64,000 nt of DNA from CAWJPW01 sp963844845. Its GTDB lineage: Bacteria > Acidobacteriota > Thermoanaerobaculia > Thermoanaerobaculales > Sulfomarinibacteraceae. A program made the translations under genes and the position numbers. The notes beneath the pieces were generated by a model. That model had not been told where the DNA came from, searched no databases, and was given only the letters and a program-made list of their open reading frames with translations. Position 1 is the stretch's first letter; the number at the start of each line of letters is the position of its first letter. The stretch spans positions 744,001 through 808,000 of the forward strand of contig CAWJPW010000003.1 in NCBI GenBank assembly GCA_963844845.1, in the 5' to 3' direction. Below are positions 62,041 through 64,000 of the stretch, piece by piece.

Positions 62041-63018
62041 TCAGAGCAGGGCGGAGGTGCCTTCCCGGGAACCGTTCGAGATGGCCTGCTGAAGGCCGTC
62101 CCCAACCAACGCCAGGGCGATGACCAGGGCGGCGATGGCAAGGCCCGGGAAGGTGGAGAGCCACCATCCCTCGAGCAGGACCTTGTGCCCTTCGGCCACC
62201 ATCCCTCCCCATGTGGGGGTGGTGGGCGGCACCCCGAGCCCCAGGTAGGAGAGGGTGGCCTCGGCGAGCACCAGGTCGCCCAGGCGCAGAGCGGCATCCT
62301 GGGAAACGGGCCCGACCAGGTTGGGTACGTAGTGGAGGTACCAGGTCCGGTGCCAGCGGCTCCCGGCGACCTCGGCGGCGGCGATGAAGGGGCGTGTACG
62401 CAGGGAAAGGACCTGGCCGCGGACGAGGCGGGCGAGTCCCATCCACGAGGTGAGGCCGAGGACGAGGACAAGAAGATGCGGTCCGGGGCGGAACAGGGCC
62501 ACTGCGAGGATGAGCAGGAAGAGCACTGGAAAGGCGAGAAGAGCGTCGACGAACCGCATCAGGAGGGCGTCCAGAGCGCCGCCGGTCGTGGCCGCGGCCA
62601 GGCCGACCGCGAAGCCCAGCAGCAGCGCCACGGCCAGTGAGAAGCTGGCGATGAGCAGCGAGATGCGGCCCCCGACCAGGAGGTCATGGAGGACGTCCCG
62701 GCCGAAGCGGTCGCTGCCCAGCCACAGCCGCCGGCTCATCATTGTACGAACCCGGGTGAGGGGGATCGTCTCCTCCCGGGGCGGGGCGCCGAGCTTCACG
62801 CTGTCGGTTGTCCACCGTACTTTCGGGGCCACCACCACCGAGCCGTCATCGAGGACCAGCTGGGTCACGCGCGTGCCGGGCGGAAGCAGGGCGGCGTGGG
62901 TGGGATCCACGCCCGCCAAGGGTGGTACGAGCAGGGGTCCCGCGGCGCAGGAGAGCGCCAGCAGGACGACGACGGCGGCACCCACTGTGAGGCGCGGGGG
63001 CAGCCGATGAAGGCTCAC
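62041..63018 (-). CDS. Peptide/nickel ABC transporter permease (DppC/OppC family)
   Basis: Inner-membrane permease of 325 residues. One N-terminal helix is followed by a periplasmic loop of about 70 residues (VDPTHAALLPPGTRV to VRTMMSRRL), longer than in typical DppC, then WLGSDRFGRDVLHDLLVGGR, the family string. Five further helices follow. The cytoplasmic EAA-type loop contacting the ATPase is AAEVAGSRWHRTWYLHYVPN, and LSYLGLGVPPTTPTWGGMV is the usual DppC ending. It starts at GTG 63018, overlapping the DppB stop by 4 bp (GTGA). ATPase and binding-protein genes are not in the window and probably lie beyond its right edge. Confidence 0.9.
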   Translation of the reverse strand: MSLHRLPPRLTVGAAVVVLLALSCAAGPLLVPPLAGVDPTHAALLPPGTRVTQLVLDDGSVVVAPKVRWTTDSVKLGAPPREETIPLTRVRTMMSRRLWLGSDRFGRDVLHDLLVGGRISLLIASFSLAVALLLGFAVGLAAATTGGALDALLMRFVDALLAFPVLFLLILAVALFRPGPHLLVLVLGLTSWMGLARLVRGQVLSLRTRPFIAAAEVAGSRWHRTWYLHYVPNLVGPVSQDAALRLGDLVLAEATLSYLGLGVPPTTPTWGGMVAEGHKVLLEGWWLSTFPGLAIAALVIALALVGDGLQQAISNGSREGTSALL

Positions 63019-63983
63019 CGTTCGCTCCGGGCACGGGGGTCCACCGTCATGTAGAGGAGATCTGCCAGGAGATTTCCGAGCACCACCGCGCCGGTGGCCA
63101 GCAGGGTCGCCGCGAGGATGACCGGGATGTCACGCGCCCAGGCCGCTCGCCACAGCACCTGGCCCATGCCGGGCCACGAGAAGATCACCTCGATGACCAC
63201 CGATCCCGACACCAGGAACGGGAGGGAGAGACCGAGCACCGTCACTACCGGCAACAAAGCGGGGCGCAGGGTGTGGAGCCAGAGGACCCGCCGTTCCGGA
63301 ATCCCGCGGGCGTGCGCGGCGAGGATGTAGCGCGAGGAGCGTACGTCGAGCACCGCGGCGCGCAGGTACCGGGCTGTGCCGGCGGCGCCCACGAGGCCCA
63401 GACAGGCGGCGGGCAGCACGAGGTGGTGGAGGAGGTCAAGGAGGCGTGCGCCCGTGCTCAGCTGGCCGGCAGCCACCGTGTGCAGGTGCGACGAGGGGAA
63501 CCAGCCCAGGAGCACGGAGAAGACGAGGATAAGAAGGCCGGCGAGCCAGAAGGAGGGGATACCGTACAGGCCCAGGCTGAGGACGGTGGAGGCGCGGTCG
63601 AACCAACCGTGCGGCCGGCGCACCGCGGCCACGGCCAGGAGGATTCCCAGCACCAGGTCGATGAGCAGGGCGGAGCCGGTGAGCAGGAGCGTCGGGGGCA
63701 ACGCCCGCAGGAGGACGACTCGGACGGGTTGGCGGTAGAGGAACGACACGCCGAGGTCGCCGCGTACGGCAGAGCTCAGCCAGCGGAGGTACTGCTCGGT
63801 CGGTGGGAGGTCGAGACCGTAGCGCTCGCGAATGATGTCGCGAGCCTGCGGCCCCAGGCGCGGGTTGACCACCAGATCGGCCACCGAGCCGGGTACAGCT
63901 TGCAGCACGGCGAAGGTGAGAGTGAGGACGAGCAGGACCAGGAGCGGGGCCGTGGCCAGCCGGCGCAGAGCGAGCCGGATCAC
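63015..63983 (-). CDS. Peptide/nickel ABC transporter permease (DppB/OppB family)
   Basis: Inner-membrane permease of 322 residues, partner of the downstream DppC-type protein. The N-terminus MIRLALRRLATAPLLVLLVL and the loop RERYGLDLPPTEQYLRWLSS followed by RGDLGVSFLYRQPV are typical of DppB. The EAA-type loop is YILAAHARGIPERRVLWLHT. The C-terminus carries SWPGMGQVLWRAAWARDIPV and ends LLADLLYMTVDPRAR, the usual DppB ending. It starts at GTG 63983, 17 bases from the window edge, so any ribosome site cannot be judged well. Substrate (peptide, nickel or other) is not known. Confidence 0.9.
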   Translation of the reverse strand: MIRLALRRLATAPLLVLLVLTLTFAVLQAVPGSVADLVVNPRLGPQARDIIRERYGLDLPPTEQYLRWLSSAVRGDLGVSFLYRQPVRVVLLRALPPTLLLTGSALLIDLVLGILLAVAAVRRPHGWFDRASTVLSLGLYGIPSFWLAGLLILVFSVLLGWFPSSHLHTVAAGQLSTGARLLDLLHHLVLPAACLGLVGAAGTARYLRAAVLDVRSSRYILAAHARGIPERRVLWLHTLRPALLPVVTVLGLSLPFLVSGSVVIEVIFSWPGMGQVLWRAAWARDIPVILAATLLATGAVVLGNLLADLLYMTVDPRARSER

Positions 63984-64000
63984 CGCCGGGCTCCGGGCCG

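Overview
This is a G+C-rich chromosomal segment, gene-dense, with many 1-8 bp start/stop overlaps. It comes from a Gram-negative-type bacterium: it encodes an RND efflux pump with an outer-membrane channel, lipoproteins, an LpxL-type acyltransferase, a DUF374 acyltransferase and an MltD-type lytic transglycosylase. Two DUF4388 proteins, a stand-alone MglA-type GTPase, a very long GreA and a short RdgC-like protein together suggest Acidobacteriota (Thermoanaerobaculia-like) or a nearby deltaproteobacterial lineage. That placement is inference; no rRNA gene or ribosomal protein is present to test it. I see no transposase, integrase, phage gene or CRISPR array.

Layout. 0.2-7.6 kb: TetR/CecR-type regulator, TolC-like channel, membrane-fusion lipoprotein and MdtBC-like RND pump in one tightly overlapping operon, followed by a DUF169 protein. 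7.7-12.9 kb (minus): prs, a DUF2231 membrane protein, an exported rubrerythrin behind a sigma-54 promoter, and an NtrC-type regulator with its histidine kinase. 13-19.6 kb (plus): a DUF2147 protein, a five-PAS GGDEF-EAL protein, a membrane HD-GYP protein and a lipoprotein. 19.6-24.9 kb: a divergent glycogen synthase, YcjX and YcjF homologues, and an LpxL-type acyltransferase. 25-34 kb: a REC-like/DUF4388/DegV fusion, long GreA, ChaN-PDZ, a ClC-CBS-RCK channel and DUF302. 34-38.4 kb (minus): DUF2520 protein, then an MglA-like GTPase with a long tail overlapping an MltD-type lytic transglycosylase. 38.5-44.8 kb: the chaperone operon hrcA-grpE-dnaK-dnaJ-prmA-rsmE. 44.9-48.7 kb: an NDP-sugar epimerase, 3-methyladenine glycosylase and a membrane GAF-GGDEF protein. 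48.9-52.5 kb: NfnAB-type transhydrogenase genes and a DUF4388 protein. 52.6-58.7 kb: ArsR regulator, an interrupted zinc-ribbon gene and an FmdB-type ribbon, HIT protein, MscS channel, tRNA-Leu(CAA), a GGDEF protein and an RdgC-like protein. 59-64 kb: DUF374 acyltransferase, UbiA-family prenyltransferase, protoporphyrinogen oxidase, and two DppB/DppC-type permeases at the edge.

Themes. Cyclic-di-GMP turnover is heavily represented (two GGDEF proteins, one GGDEF-EAL, one HD-GYP). Redox and stress genes recur (rubrerythrin, DnaK operon, NfnAB, ArsR). Two short repeats ending in CTAG sit exactly at gene 3' ends, where the CTAG supplies the TAG stop codons of three genes. The best leads for new biology are the sigma-54/NtrC control of an exported rubrerythrin, the REC-DUF4388-DegV fusion, the CTAG-bounded repeat, the small promoter-terminator unit before the second DUF4388 gene, and the in-frame TGA in a zinc-ribbon gene.
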